NCBI GenBank assembly: GCA_037043015.1
Contig: CM073321.1
Coordinates: 32,218,101-32,282,100, forward strand
Origin: Bryum argenteum
Lineage: Eukaryota > Streptophyta > Bryopsida > Bryales > Bryaceae
Length of the DNA: 64,000 nucleotides
Direction of reading: 5' to 3'
Of the stretch, positions 32,965 through 44,725 are shown piece after piece (position 1 is the stretch's first letter; each line of letters begins with the position of its first letter). The notes under the pieces are model-generated. The model was not told where the DNA came from and searched no databases. It was given only the letters and a program-made list of their open reading frames with translations. The translations under genes and the position numbers were made by a program.

Positions 32965-34322
32965 ATGACGGAGGAGGGGGGGCGGGTGAGAGAGAGGGGA
33001 GGCGGGTGAGGAAGAGGGGGGGGGCGGGTGAGGAAGAGGGGGGGCGGGTGAGGAAGAGGAGTGGGTGAGGAAGAGGGGGTGGGTAAGAGAGAGGGGGCGA
33101 GATGAGGGAAGGCGGGTGAGGAAGAGGGGGTGGGTGGGTAAGGGAGAGGGGGGCAGATGAGGGGAAGGGGGGGCGAGTGACTCGGGTGGGCAGGCGAATG
33201 ACTCTCTTACCAAATTTTCTTTCCTTTGTTTTCTTATGAGTAGGGCAGGTGCAAAATGGGGTAGGGCGAGTGAGGGGGGAGAGGGGCGAGTGACGGGGGA
33301 GGAGGGGGCGAGTGACTCGGGTGGGGGGGGCGGGTGAAGGAGAGGAGGGGGCGGGTGACTCTCTTACCAATTTTGTTTATTTTATTTTATTTTTCTTTTA
33401 TATGAGTAGGGCGGGTGTTAAATGGGGTAGGGCGGATGAGGGGGGGGGAGGGGGGGTTGACTCTCTTACATTTATTTTTTTTCTCCCTTCGTTTTCTTAT
33501 GAGGAGGGCGGGGGAAGGGGGAGGGGGGGCGGATGACTCGGGCCGGGGGCGGGTACCATTTTTTAATTAGTTTTTGTTTTCTTATGAGTAGGGCAAATGC
33601 AAAATGGAATAGGGCGGGTGAGGGGGAGGGGGATAAGGGAGGGGGGGTAAGTGAGGGAGGAAGGGAGGAGGGAGGGTAAGTGAGCGGGGAGGGTGGGGTA
33701 AGTGAGGGTGGAGGGGGGTAAGTGAGGGGGGAGGGGGGGGAGGGGAGTGCAGAATCTCTCCCTTCTCTTCTTTTTTTCTTCTTCATTAACCTTGATTTTT
33801 CATTAAAATAACAAAGGCTCTTGGATTAGTAAGGCAAATCCAAACATTCTCCCACGATATTTAGGAAGTCAAAATCCCGGAATTCATCGATGAATGTTTG
33901 GATATGCTCACTCCAAAAATACCCTTGCCTTGTTCAAAGAAGGAGAATGGCGAGAGGTATGAGGAAAGCTCTGGCAAACCTCTTGGCAAGGCTCTTGGGA
34001 AGGTAAGGGCGGGTGAGAGGTAGGGGGGGCGGGTAACTCGGGCGAGGGAGCGGATGAGGAGAGAGGGGGCGGGTGACTCTCTTACCAAAAAAAAATTTAT
34101 TTTCTTTTCTTTTCTTCTACTTCTTATGAGTAGGGCGAGTACAAAATGGGGTAGGGCAGGTGACTAGGGTGGGGGCGGGTACCAATTTTTTAATTTATTT
34201 CTTGCTTTTTCTTTCTTTGTTTTCCATTGAGTAGGGCGAATGCAAAAATGAGATAGGGCGGGTGAGGGGAGGGGGGATTAGTGAAGGGGAGGGAGGAGTA
34301 AGTGAGAGGGGAGGGGATAAGT
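32965..34322. repeat. left outer arm of the foldback element
   Basis: Tandem GGGCGGGTGAGGAAGAGG-like units are interspersed with higher-order units of the form GTGACTCTCTTACCAA, a T-rich run, TATGAGTAGGGC and AAAATGGGGTAGGGCG, seen about five times (near 33,190, 33,350, 33,460, 33,560 and 34,070). The block at 33,740-34,010 (AATCTCTCCCTTCTCTTC ... CTTGGCAAGGCTCTTGGG) recurs at 51,836-52,110. The arm ends at the target duplicate GGATAAGT of the giant element. Confidence 0.8.
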
Positions 34323-34345
34323 CGGGGTTGTCGGGACGACCGGAC
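34315..34345. repeat. target duplicate and left terminus of the giant hAT element
   Basis: GGATAAGT (34,315-34,322) precedes the terminus CGGGGTTGTCGGGACGACC. The terminus pairs with the right end, read inverted, at C-GGGTTGTC and at scattered later positions. Nearby GGTCGAC and GGACCATGGTCC-type motifs occur near both ends. Confidence 0.8.
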
Positions 34346-34429
34346 CACGGGCGACCGGTCGACCATGGTCCGTCGTCCTCGCCCCCTAGACTGTTGGTGA
34401 CATAACGGGTTTTTATAATTTACAGGGTA

Positions 34430-34720
34430 AATTACCGTCCGACCGTGGCCGACCGCACCCCGTCCGATCTTTGACCAATGATCGCACCCCCGTCCGACCG
34501 TTTGACCGCCGACCGCACCCCGTCAAGACGCTTCGACCGGCCGACCGGTCACCGGACCGGCGTTTCCCTAAACCGACCGGTGTGCGGACGGACGAGGTCG
34601 GCCGCCCGACCGGTTGATGGACCGGCGAGGTCGGCCGCCGACCGCTGGGCGACCGGCGAGTCGGTCGGCCGACCGACCGTATGGCGACCGGCGAGGTCGG
34701 CCGGCTACGAAAGCCCGACC
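34430..34720 (+). promoter_or_regulatory. CCGACCG-repeat island before the transposase gene
   Basis: A dense run of GACCG/CCGACC motifs (for example CGACCGGCGAGGTCGGCC). It ends about 260 bp upstream of the transposase ATG and is followed by a candidate TATA sequence (GGTATATAAGAG) at about 34,775. It likely combines subterminal transposase-binding repeats and promoter sequence; this role is inferred. Confidence 0.5.
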
Positions 34721-34983
34721 ACTTGTATTTCAACGGTAAAAATTCAAATTTCAACGGTCAAATTCAGGGTTGAAGGTATATAAGAGAAGAGACACAAGGC
34801 CTCATTTCACTTCCGAATTGTGAATGCGACCCAACGTCTCCGAGCTGCATAACTTTATGTTATGTGTCCGTTGCTTGGTACGTATTGAGTTCGGAAGTGC
34901 AGAGTTCGTTTACGAACTCTTGACATTTTTTTCTACATATCTACTACCACGTTTGATCATTTTGAGGTGTCCTACCTATCAAA

Positions 34984-37884
34984 ATGGCCAACAAATCATC
35001 CTCACCTTGGTTCACTGATGTTCATGAAGTACAAGGCCAACCTACCACGACCCCAACGGCCCAATGCAATCTCTGTCATAAGGTTATGAGCAAGAGGCTA
35101 GAACAAACAGATCGATCACCTTGGCTATGAAGGCAAGCGTGGGGTCCGCCTTATCTGATAACGCTTTGTCCAAAATTGAACACCCGAGTGATGGATTTAT
35201 TTCGAAGATGTGACGGGCGGTTCCCTCCACATAATGGAGAAATGAGCGGTGCACATTCAATCCCATCGTCATCAGAAGTTCCGAATGTTGGCACGCCAAG
35301 GTCCACTGGTGGAGACTCTTGCGTGGGATCCTCTCAAGCTACCCCTTCGATTCCATCAACACCTTTAGTTGGATCAATCTCCGCCGTTCCTAACTTCAAG
35401 GACAAGTGAGGTTGGTGGGCATATCAATAGGGCGATGAAACAATCTGTGATTGAAGATGGTTTTGCTGAAGCGGATAGGCGGGAACTAGACATACTTTGG
35501 GCAAAGTTTTTCTATGAAGCAAACGTACCGTTTGTTGTAGCACGGAATCCGAACTTCAAGGAAGCTGCAATGAAAACTGTGTCTTTCCGAAAACCATATG
35601 TCCCTCCTTCTTACCATGACATTCGGACAAAGTTGTTGGGACAAATAAAAAGTGATCTAGAAGGAAAACTAGATAGTAGACTCAAGGAGAGCCTTCGGAA
35701 GTTCGGGGGAACTTTAGCCATGGATGGATGGTCATTTGTGAGTAGTCGCCCTCTTGTGAATGCAATGCTAGTGACTCCTGCTGGAGAGCTTTTTCTTGGC
35801 GCCGTCGATACTACTGGCAAAGAAAAGACAGCAATGTATATGGCCTCTATCATGGTCAAGTTCATCAAACAAGTTGGCCCCGAGAACGTTGTCCAAGTCT
35901 GCACGGACAACGCTTCTGTAATGATTAATGCCTCTCGATTAGTCGTTGAGGATTATATATATATTCATCCAGGGATGCAGCCACGCATGCGATGGATTTG
36001 TTGTTGGAAGATTGGGGAAAGGCGTCATGGGTGAAAGAAACTTTGGAAAAGGCCAAGGGCTTGGTCAAGTTCATTAAAAATCGTCAAATGCCTTTAGCCG
36101 TGTTTCGTAAACACGAGACAAGGTTTAGCCTATTGATGCCTGGGAAAACAAGATTTGCGTGCAATTTTATAATGATAGATCGCTTATTGCAGGTTGGGGA
36201 TTCTTTGGAGCAAACTTTTGTAGATCCCCAGTGGTTGTCATATGCCTCGAAGAAGTCTCTATCAGCTAGAGATAAATTACTGGAGTCCCGCAACGTAAGA
36301 AAAGTGGTTTTGGATGACGGTTTCTGGAAGCGTTGTACAAACTTCCGAGATATGGTGGCCCCAATAGTGTATGCTCTTCGGGAATTCGACGGCAAGGAGC
36401 CTTGTACGGGCAAGGCTTTGCATATCGTTCGTCAGCTCGAGAAGCATGTCTTCGACGCTATCTACGAACCATTTTCTCTCCCGACGGATTTAGCGGACAT
36501 TGCGAAGGAGAACTTTTACGCAAGGAAAAAGATGATGATGACAACAGATCTGCTTTCTGTCTTGGTGCACTTTTGAATCCTTATTTACTACATGACAAAG
36601 AGTTAGCGAGATGATATCGAGGTCTGGCATGGGTGCAGGCGTGTTCTAAAAACTCTATGTGCTCCGGGCACTTATCATGATGTGGCGAATGAATATATGG
36701 CATTTCGAATGAGGAGTGCACCATTTCATGAGATGTTGGATCCTACTGAGTCGAAATGTTCTCCCTTTGTTTGGTGGGAAATTGAAGGGTTTGTTGGAAA
36801 ACTCCTTGCTCCGATTGCAAAGCGAATCCTAGCTCAAACAGTGTCATCGTCGGCGTGCGAACGCAATTGGAGCAGTTACTCTTTCGTTCACGATAGGAAG
36901 CGGAATCGGTTGCTACCGGAAAGGGCTGATGACTTGGTCTTTGTATACACCAACTCAAAGTTACTTGCAAACGCAAAGTTAACAGATGAGAAGAGGTGGT
37001 ACTCGGAGAACTTGGATGTAGAGGATCGTAACGTACGTGACTCCAAGGATGAAGAAACCCCCCATAACTCAATTGGTGAAGGCTTTTCGGATCACGTTTT
37101 AGAGGACCTAGAAGATGACCTCAATAGCATCCCCGCTATGAGCTTGCAAGATGCTTTGAACGTCCCGAACACCACGTATGACTTTGTTGACGATGATGCT
37201 GAGGCGGATGATCCAGATGAATTGTTGCCCCTAGCTCATTTACCACGGTTTCAAAAGGATACCGACAAAGTCACTTGTGATAATACCCCTCGTACCGGAC
37301 TAACTCCAAATACGGACGAGAATGTTGTTCTGAATGTGAAAATCGTGGGGGATGATACTCATGGCCGTATAGTAACGTTTGATCCAATAACGAGAAATAT
37401 GACGTCCGCCACTACGGACGAACCTGCGTTGCCTGCTGTTGCCTCTCGATCTCTATTTCAAAAATGTGATGTAGAGGTCCCTACAGTGATGGAGAAATCT
37501 TCCAAACGTTTGGTGTCACTTTCAAATCAAGTGCGACCCCGAACAGTACGTACCAATATCGGCAAAATCTCTAGTGACTCTGATGTACCGCTTCTTCAAT
37601 TGGGATACATGAACCTTCCAGGAGGTTCAGGGCTACGGAAGAAGCAGCCTCCAAGAGTTATGACGAAACGTAAACCAATGCTTCCGTTTCTTCATGATAA
37701 ACCGAAGAATCCTCTTGATGCCATTGAGAATGCGGGAAAATTCAAGATCATTCATCCGGGAAGTCACAAACGAAGAATCAAACAAGAAGTTAGTAGTGAT
37801 TTCGAAGATGACCCTACGGGATCTAGCGGAGCTGAAGTCAAAGGAGACAGCGATTATGCAATTCCCACCGATGTGGATGAATAG
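34984..37884 (+). pseudogene. hAT transposase (BED zinc finger, DUF659, hATC), frameshifted
   Basis: The start MANKSSSPWFTDVHEVQGQ leads to the first half of a BED zinc finger (CNLCHK); its second half (IDHLGYEGKRGVRL) is in another frame. The DUF659 region (35.4-36.0 kb) has FFYEANVPFVVARN, FGGTLAMDGWSFVSS (Asp-Gly-Trp, likely first catalytic Asp) and VVQVCTDNASVM (second Asp). After a frameshift at about 35,970 it continues with LLEDWGKASWVKE and GKTRFACNFIMIDRLL. Another shift occurs near 36,500. From 36,682 an open 400-codon frame holds the hATC dimerisation motif (SSSACERNWSSYSFVHDRKR) and a long acidic tail ending with DSDYAIPTDVDE. Three or more frame breaks make this copy inactive. 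The gene lies in the left gene pair and converges with the RING gene, with a 338-bp AT-rich gap between stop codons. Confidence 0.9.
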
Positions 37885-38222
37885 AAATTAATTACATGCT
37901 CAGACACGTAGTAGAGGTCTAGCATACTTCGTGTATGTTTCGGGTAGTATAGCTCGTGAAACTTTATTACCAAACAGTTGATGTGTTTGTACTTTATTTT
38001 GTCTGAAAATGTCGGTGAATAGTCAACAAAAGACTATTACATCATAAGAAATAAAAAACTTCATTACAAAAACCATGCATTACAAATCCAAAATGGTATG
38101 CGACTCTATTCCGGGAACTATAACCGTTCTAAACCGTCTACGCTTCTATTGGATTTCTATCACATTGCAACTGAATGCTCTTCTGTATCAATCGTATGTG
38201 CTATACTACGAGTCCGGGGTCT

Positions 38223-40392
38223 TTAGCTTGGTCTAGCAATTCTACCGCCCTCGTCGTATTCTTGATCCACTGCAGCAATTTCTCTGTTGTTGCCCAACAT
38301 CCAACTCTCGTCGCTCTCATTGCCATCATCCCTTTTTCGTTTCTTGGGTGGGTTAGCATTTTTGGAACGGAAGATTTTCATGGCCTCCTCGATTCGTCCC
38401 ACCACATCCTTCACAAAGGAGTCCTCTGCTGTGATAGACACCAATAACTCCGGCTTGGGGTCTTTGATCATTGTCGTCCAATGAGTAATGATGTTCTTAA
38501 TGCGCCACTCAAATTTCTCTACCGCCTCCCAGAAAGTACAGTCTGCGTCTTTGAAAGATTCCTCCTTCGTTGAAATCCGTAAGTGTGCGGCCTCTTCCAA
38601 TTTCGCTAGGACTAAAACCCTTCCAATCGGGCTATCATCGTACTTCTTGTACTCCTCTCCAAACTCAATGTCACTTGTTACCTCATGCCACAAACCATCT
38701 TCTCCCTTCTCTACTCTCTTTGGAGGGGATCGGAAAAACGATTGTGTTCGATCTCAATGTCCTCCAAAGTTGCGGCAAAACATCTCTCGTTGCTCATTGT
38801 CTTCAATATCTCGCGCCCTAATCTCCACCTCGTAGTCACGTGTCATCCAAAGCAATGGATCTGTCTCGCCTACATACTGCTTGAGGAGCTGGTGTTTTGA
38901 TGTTGAACTATCCCATTCAAGTGCTTTCCCCCACTCACGAAAGTTGTGAAGTTTCTTTGGAAGTTGATCCAAAGGGAGATTCCATCGGTTGAACTCGTGC
39001 CCAGTGGCATGACATCGTGCATCCCCATCACTTCGTAGAATCTCGTGCTAATTGGAGAACGACATATAGGACATGATGATTTTCCCGGCAAACTTGCTAT
39101 GCAAGTAACATGAAAGTTATGGCCACATTGGCCCAGTGTGTACGCTCCTTCTGGACCGAAATGATATCGGCACATGCCACATTTTTCCTTCAGTATTGTC
39201 GGGGGGGGGGGTCGCATGTGTAAACTACATTTTGATTTGATTCCACAAAATGCGATGAGAATGAGTTGTATGGCACCCATCCTTCTGCCACTTCCAAACT
39301 TCAATCAGTATCATCATCTTTTCCCATCCGATTGAAATTTGTTCGCTCCATCATCTCCTCCACATCACCCCAAATAGTGACCTTAGTAGGTTCGTGTTCT
39401 CGTAATCTTTCGTATTTTTTAAATTCCTCCAATGATGTATTCACATGTTCACTCGAACCATATGATTTGGCGGCGATCTTCTTCAGATCATGTTGTGCCT
39501 TTGAAACCATGGCCTCCCTATCTTGACGTCGGTGAACCCAAGCCAACCAAGGCAATATGTTCTCTTCGCGTGGTGTATAATCCACATTTCTCAATGCCAT
39601 TCGTATGGATTCTAGTTCAGCTCGTGCCTCATCTCTCTGCTTCATCATTGCCTCCAATTGCATTTCCAATGTTTCTTTAGGACATTGATTATGTAGGCAA
39701 GCTTTTCCCTTCGAATGTGTATCATCCTCTATACGCACGCCTCTCCTTCCATTGTCCTCCGATTCCGTATCATCTTCCAAATTGATGATTTGTTTTCCTT
39801 TATCCTGCGTATTGAACCGTGCTTCCTTCTCATGAATGTCCTCTGCTGCCTCAGTAGGCCCTGGCTCGCATGATGGAGTACCTTTCATCTCCGGGCCATC
39901 ACTCTTATTATTCCCATCATAATTAGATGGGATAAGATCACCTTCCCTTTCGATCCTTTCTTCAATTTTTGAAATTGGAGAAATAGCTTTTGGATTTAGG
40001 GGAAGATCTTCCACATCACCTTCTTCGAGAGGATTCAAAATGTTCATTGCTTCCTCCATGAGTTTGCAGTAGTACGGGGATTTTCTGCGCTCATATCCAT
40101 TAAGTTTGAAATCATAAACCACCTTTTCAATCACGGCAATTGCTACGGAATACTTCGCCTCAAGACTAGAAAGATCCTCCAAATCCTTTATCCTTGATTT
40201 CATATACGGGAGCCATTTCTCTGATATCTTCTCGTAGTCTATAGCTGCTTCTAGCATTCGAGGCATCATTAGGGCAAAAGTTTTAGACATTTCTAAAAAC
40301 TGTGGAGCCATAGCAGCAAGAACTTCAGTCCCGATTTTCATATCGGTCCCAGCTTCCAATATTGAGATTTTTTTGGTGTCTTCCCACTTCAA
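38223..40392 (-). pseudogene. RING-H2 finger protein gene carried by the giant element
   Basis: The first frame (40,392-39,301) encodes a long helical, acidic N-terminal half starting MKWEDTKKISILEAGTDMK. It includes a coiled coil near residue 245 (LEAMMKQRDEARAELESI). After a TGA the same frame reads on for about 35 codons, until a run of about 11 G (plus strand, from 39,201) shifts it. The next frame holds a RING-H2 finger, C-x2-C-x14-C-x-H-x2-H-x2-C-x9-C-x2-C (CGMCRYHF ... SCPICRSPI). Two more frame changes lead to a C-terminal part (38,693-38,223) with VVGRIEEAMKIF and a basic PPKKRKR patch, a possible nuclear signal. RING-H2 proteins usually act as E3 ubiquitin ligases. The full protein would be about 700 residues. 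I do not know a transposon protein of this architecture. Confidence 0.7.
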
Positions 40393-40439
40393 CTTCGTCT
40401 CACCATCTGGAGCCGAACCCTCGTATCCGGACGGCCCTT

Positions 40440-40680
40440 TATAGTGCCCTCATGCCGGACCGGCCGACCGAACCGCCGACCGGGCATGGCCGTCGGAAGC
40501 CCCGGACCTGCCGACCGACCCCCGGACCTGCCGACCGATCCCCCGGACCGGCCGTCGGGCCATTCGGGACCGGCCGACTGATCGCCCGGACCGCCCGGGC
40601 CTGGCCGACCGACCCTGACCGCCGAACCTTCGCACGCCAGGCCTGGCGGACCGGCCGCCGGCCCCCGCTCTAAACCCTAA
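40440..40680 (-). promoter_or_regulatory. CCGACCG-repeat island before the RING gene
   Basis: GC-rich run of CCGACCG/CCGGACC motifs directly upstream of the RING ORF start at 40,392, matching the island before the transposase. It ends with TAAACCCTAACCC, a degenerate plant telomere-like motif. Confidence 0.5.
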
Positions 40681-41794
40681 CCCAAAAATTTCTTGGGCCC
40701 GTTTACACACCCTAGGCATCAACCAATGAGAATCTATCTATCTCTAAAATTTTAAATTTGGGCCCTCGAAGTGGGCATTAGGACTTTATATTGCAAGATC
40801 CACTCTATGACCCACTTTGTAAAGTACAGCTAAAGTTAAGGCCCACTTTAAGTCCAAGTGGGCTCAACTCCAAATGGGCCCAACTTCAAATGGCCTCTAA
40901 TATAAAGTAGCCGTAAAAAGTGCCAAAACCCCTCAAAACCAACTTGTTATGAATTTCACTTCAATCTGAAAATGATGAAATATTTCACTTCAATCTGAAA
41001 ATGATTTTGAATTAGAAATACCAAATTCTATGTTTTGAGTGATCTTGAATTAGAAAAGACAATTACCAACGTTAGAAGCGCATGTAAATAAACGTGAGAT
41101 AGATCTCAAGAAAAAAGATATGTCGATAAAACTTTCTTCCCAAATTGTGTAAACTTTCTCTACCAATTTAAAGTTGTTTTTTTTAGGTTTGTTTTAGGTT
41201 TTTTTTTAAAATTAGACCTAGTTGCTTAAAAGTTCCTACTTAACCGTCTCCCTTGGAACGAATTCCTTATACTAATAGGATAATTATAAACTGGTAATTA
41301 TTGTTTTTCAACAAGATAGATAGATAAGAACTCCAATTTTCATATCGAATATAACAATTGTATATAAATATAACCAAAGAACTCACAACAAAAAATAGTC
41401 TCTACCTTCTTACCGACGAGTTTATATATCCATCTAAAAGTCTTTCTATAGTCTTTTACTTTCCTATTTCTATAAACAAATCTTATCAATAGATCAATTA
41501 GAGAAATCTAACTCTTCATGTATTTAAACTATTTATATTTAAAGTAGGATGTGTATATTTATGTATATACTATGTATTAATAAATTGGAATATGCATATT
41601 TATGTATGTACTTTCTATTTTCAAAGTAAATATGTATATGAAGGTATATATTATATATAATATATATTATAATTGTATTGTATCATGGTTGAATATTTAA
41701 TAAATATAATATTTACTATATACATGTATAGTATGTATATTTATGTATTTACTTTTTGATTTACAGTTCTAGCACACAAAGTAGAATTGATTTG

Positions 41795-42031
41795 CTTTAC
41801 CTCTAAATATGTATTTAAAGAGAACCACTATTTATATAGAACTAGTTTACCTCTAAATAAATTTTTAGCCTTAAATCGCTATTAATGTAGAGTGACTTTA
41901 CCTCTAACTATGTTTTTAGCGAAAACCGCTATTTATGTAGAGTGACTTTACCTCTAAATATGTTTTTAGCAAAAACCGCTATTTATGTAGAGTGACTTTA
42001 CCTCTAAATATGTTTTTAGCAAAAACCGCTC
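41795..42031. repeat. 50-bp tandem repeat, about 4.7 copies
   Basis: AGTGACTTTACCTCTAA recurs at 41,891, 41,941 and 41,991 with an exact 50-bp period. Each unit continues with a GTTTTTAGC block and an AAACCGCTATTTATGTAG block, and two more diverged copies lie upstream. Copies contact each other directly with no spacers. Confidence 0.9.
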
Positions 42032-42419
42032 TATCTTTACCGTATAGTGTATATATATTATTTATTTAATACTTCTCATGTCAGAGGGGACCCAAGTTCA
42101 GAACCAGCATCCGGGATGAGACTATAACATGTCCAATATATAATAAAGGAATTAGCCTACAAAGGTTTGTAAAATAATGTATTGGATATGGAAAAATAAA
42201 AATATTAGCCAGGAAAAATTAATAAATCCTAGACCATAAACCTTAAATCCTATCCACAAGTGATTTTATCCACAATATACTCTAAATGAAAAAGCGATGG
42301 CTATTCATAACATTCTATTCCCTAATCAATCAATTGAAGTTTCTAATATAAGAATAATCAACTTCTTTTAACATAAAATAGAAGTACTATACGTGCACAA
42401 GATCAAATATGATTATAAC

Positions 42420-42735
42420 TTTATAAGTTGATGCCATTATTGCCACATGTTAAAAACTTATAGGGTGCGATATTTTTATACATTTATTTGTAACGCTTTT
42501 TACTTCTCTTAATTTATGATCACAAAATAGAAAACAATAGAACTGTATTTCTATTACCTTTACAAGAGGTAAATAAATAATTACTCAAATAAATACACAA
42601 CGATGGAGTTATTTCTAAATGCACATCAAATAATATAGAGCATAAAATGTGGACAACTAAAGGGCTAAATAGGAAGTTTAAATATTGACTAATACGGTAA
42701 TACCAAAGTTATGAAAACAAAATACTCACACATGC
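42420..42735. repeat. duplicated block, copy 1
   Basis: Runs from a TTGATGCCAT start to CTCACACATGCTC. It recurs in the same orientation at 44,170-44,590 with shared landmarks (GTTAAAAACTTATAG, TTTTTACTTCTCTT, AATAGAAAACAATAGAA, GGTAATACCAAAGTTATGAAA). Diverged by substitutions and indels. Confidence 0.8.
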
Positions 42736-43424
42736 TCACCTACATTTAATATATACTTAGATCTCTCCAATGTTAGACATAAGTATACTCTCATCAAGGA
42801 ATAGCTAAAAAGTCCCGAACGTGATATGAGAGGATTTAGGGCCACCTCAAAGTGCACAATAGGGGCCAAGCCATTAATGGGGCCAATACATGAGAACATC
42901 TCGTTGTGAGAATGGATCAATTTTTGACAAAAGTTGGGACATTCAAGAAATGAATGTCAATTCATGGCCTAAAAGCGTTTTCTTGATTCAAATTAAGAAA
43001 GAATATTTTTAAGAAATAAAATCAATGAGAACAAATCTAAAACATGGACTCTAGCTAATAATAAGAATTGGCCCCATAACCTTCGTTTTCCTTCTAGAAA
43101 TGGGCACCAACTCCCAACACCTTCACAAATGGGGGAATTGGCATGGGAGATATGTTGGCCTTGACTCCTCTTGTAAAGAGTCCCTTATTATAGAATTATT
43201 TAGAGCCTAGAGTATCTTTGTCATAAAACATTCTTGTTTCTGACAAAGAGATCTTCCCGACATTCCCTTGTCAGAACATTCCCTACCCTGATTTAGACGC
43301 CACGTGGACGCGAGACGCTAAATATAGAAATGCAAATATGCAATGCAGGGACGTGAGAGAAGTTGAGGAAACGGGGAGTCTTGGCCTTCTGGGGAGAGGC
43401 AAGAAGAGGAGGGGGAGGGAGGTA

Positions 43425-43620
43425 CGCGGGCCGACCGACGGATAGTCGACCGGTCGGTCGCCAGGCGACCATGAGCGCCGGTCGGTCTCGGACCGTCCCG
43501 GTCGCTTCGGCCCCCCGGTCGCTGGTCGGTCGGTAGGCGGTCATGCGTCCCTCCGATCGGTCGGCAGGCACGAGCGCCCGTTGACCGATCGTACATCGCC
43601 ATCGAGCCGGCCGCTGGGTT
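43425..43620. promoter_or_regulatory. central CCGACCG-repeat island
   Basis: Same motif type as the gene-flanking islands (GACCGGTCGGTCGCC, GGTCGGTCGG), but with no ORF on either side. It lies between the two gene pairs and ends in a T16 run. It may mark a lost gene or an internal junction between two fused elements. Confidence 0.4.
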
Positions 43621-43815
43621 TTTTTTTTTTTTTTTCTTCTTAGTTTCCAATGTGTTACTGAAATTTTTCAAAATTTCATAGGATCCTTTTTATATTTTAA
43701 TCCCTCTCAGATTTCTGTTATTAGATTCTCAGTGATTATTACACAATGAAAAAAGGAATCCTATGTTGATTTGTGAAATGCTATATATTCTTTATTCACG
43801 GATAGGGTTCGGTGG

Positions 43816-43836
43816 TTTAGGGTTTAGGGTTTAGGG
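43816..43836. repeat. short plant-telomere-type repeat (TTTAGGG)3
   Basis: Three exact TTTAGGG units. It is interstitial and far too short for a telomere, but the motif supports a plant source. Confidence 0.8.
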
Positions 43837-43842
43837 TTCTCA

Positions 43843-43928
43843 TTTTAATATAGGACCCTTATTTTGGGAATGCGACATTTGGTAAAAAATGGGCATTAAG
43901 TTTGGGGAGTCTATAATCTTAGATCCTA
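43843..43928. repeat. 86-bp direct repeat, copy 1
   Basis: TTAATATAGGACCCTTATTTTGG ... GGGGAGTCTATAATCTTAGATCCTAT, shown by landmarks only. It recurs at about 44,636-44,725 in the same orientation with few changes. Confidence 0.85.
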
Positions 43929-44169
43929 TGTTGAATGTTGAAAATACTACCAATATATTCCTTGCAATAAACTCGTGATTTATTCCATGTCAATAACATC
44001 TTCAAACAAAAATAAATAAAAACTAGATTATTTTGCAAATAATAACAATGCGATGGAGAAAAGTGGCATTGTAATCGATTAAAAATACAATTCAATACTA
44101 CACCATACATACACGAATCCATTATTTTCATTCCACACACAATTGAGTTTCCAAAGATTTCCAACACCA

Positions 44170-44725
44170 ATCTTTACAAGTTGATGCCATATGTTAAAAA
44201 CTTATAGAGTGGGATATTTTCAAAAATTTATTTGTCTCCCTTTTTACTTCTCTTTATTTGTGATCGCGAAATAGAAAACAATAGAATTGTGTTTCTATTA
44301 CCTTTGTAAGAGGTAGATAAATAATTATTCAAATAAATACAATAATAAAAATGCTACTAATAATTATGTAAAAAGAATATGTGCAAATTAAGTACAATGA
44401 TATGTACTACAATATAAATATACTCCTAGCTTAGTTCAAGGGTGTCAAACAAAAATAGCCAATAATAGAATGAGTTGTTTAAGCACAATGTTTTTTAAGT
44501 TAAGAGTATTCTTATGTCTAAATGTGGTCAATCTAAGGCCTAACACGGTAATACCAAAGTTATGAAACTAAATGGTCACACATGCTCTATAACTCTATTA
44601 CAATATTACATGGTTGAGAATATAAATTGTGCATCTTCATTTTAATATAGGACCCTTATTTTGGAAATGCGTCATTTGGTTAGAAATAGGCACTACGTTT
44701 GGGGAGTATATAATCTTAGATCCTA
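44170..44725. repeat. duplicated blocks, copy 2
   Basis: 44,170-44,590 is the second copy of 42,420-42,735, and 44,636-44,725 is the second copy of 43,843-43,928. The two duplicated blocks keep their order but not their spacing. This suggests a tandem duplication of about 1.75 kb followed by deletion. Confidence 0.75.

Larger units (their letters stand above)
40681..43390. other. AT-rich interior of the giant element, no gene
   Basis: No coding signal. Contains microsatellite-like TATATA runs at 41.5-41.8 kb, the 50-bp tandem repeat and the first copy of the duplicated block, all listed separately. Confidence 0.6.

Noticed and set aside
41795-42031. 50-bp repeats as a possible CRISPR array
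   Set aside because: Repeats touch each other with no unique spacers, lie in a plant transposon and have no cas genes. The 43-bp repeats at 52.2-52.5 kb fail for the same reason.
43816-43836. Telomere or chromosome end
   Set aside because: Only three TTTAGGG units, interstitial, with transposon sequence on both sides.
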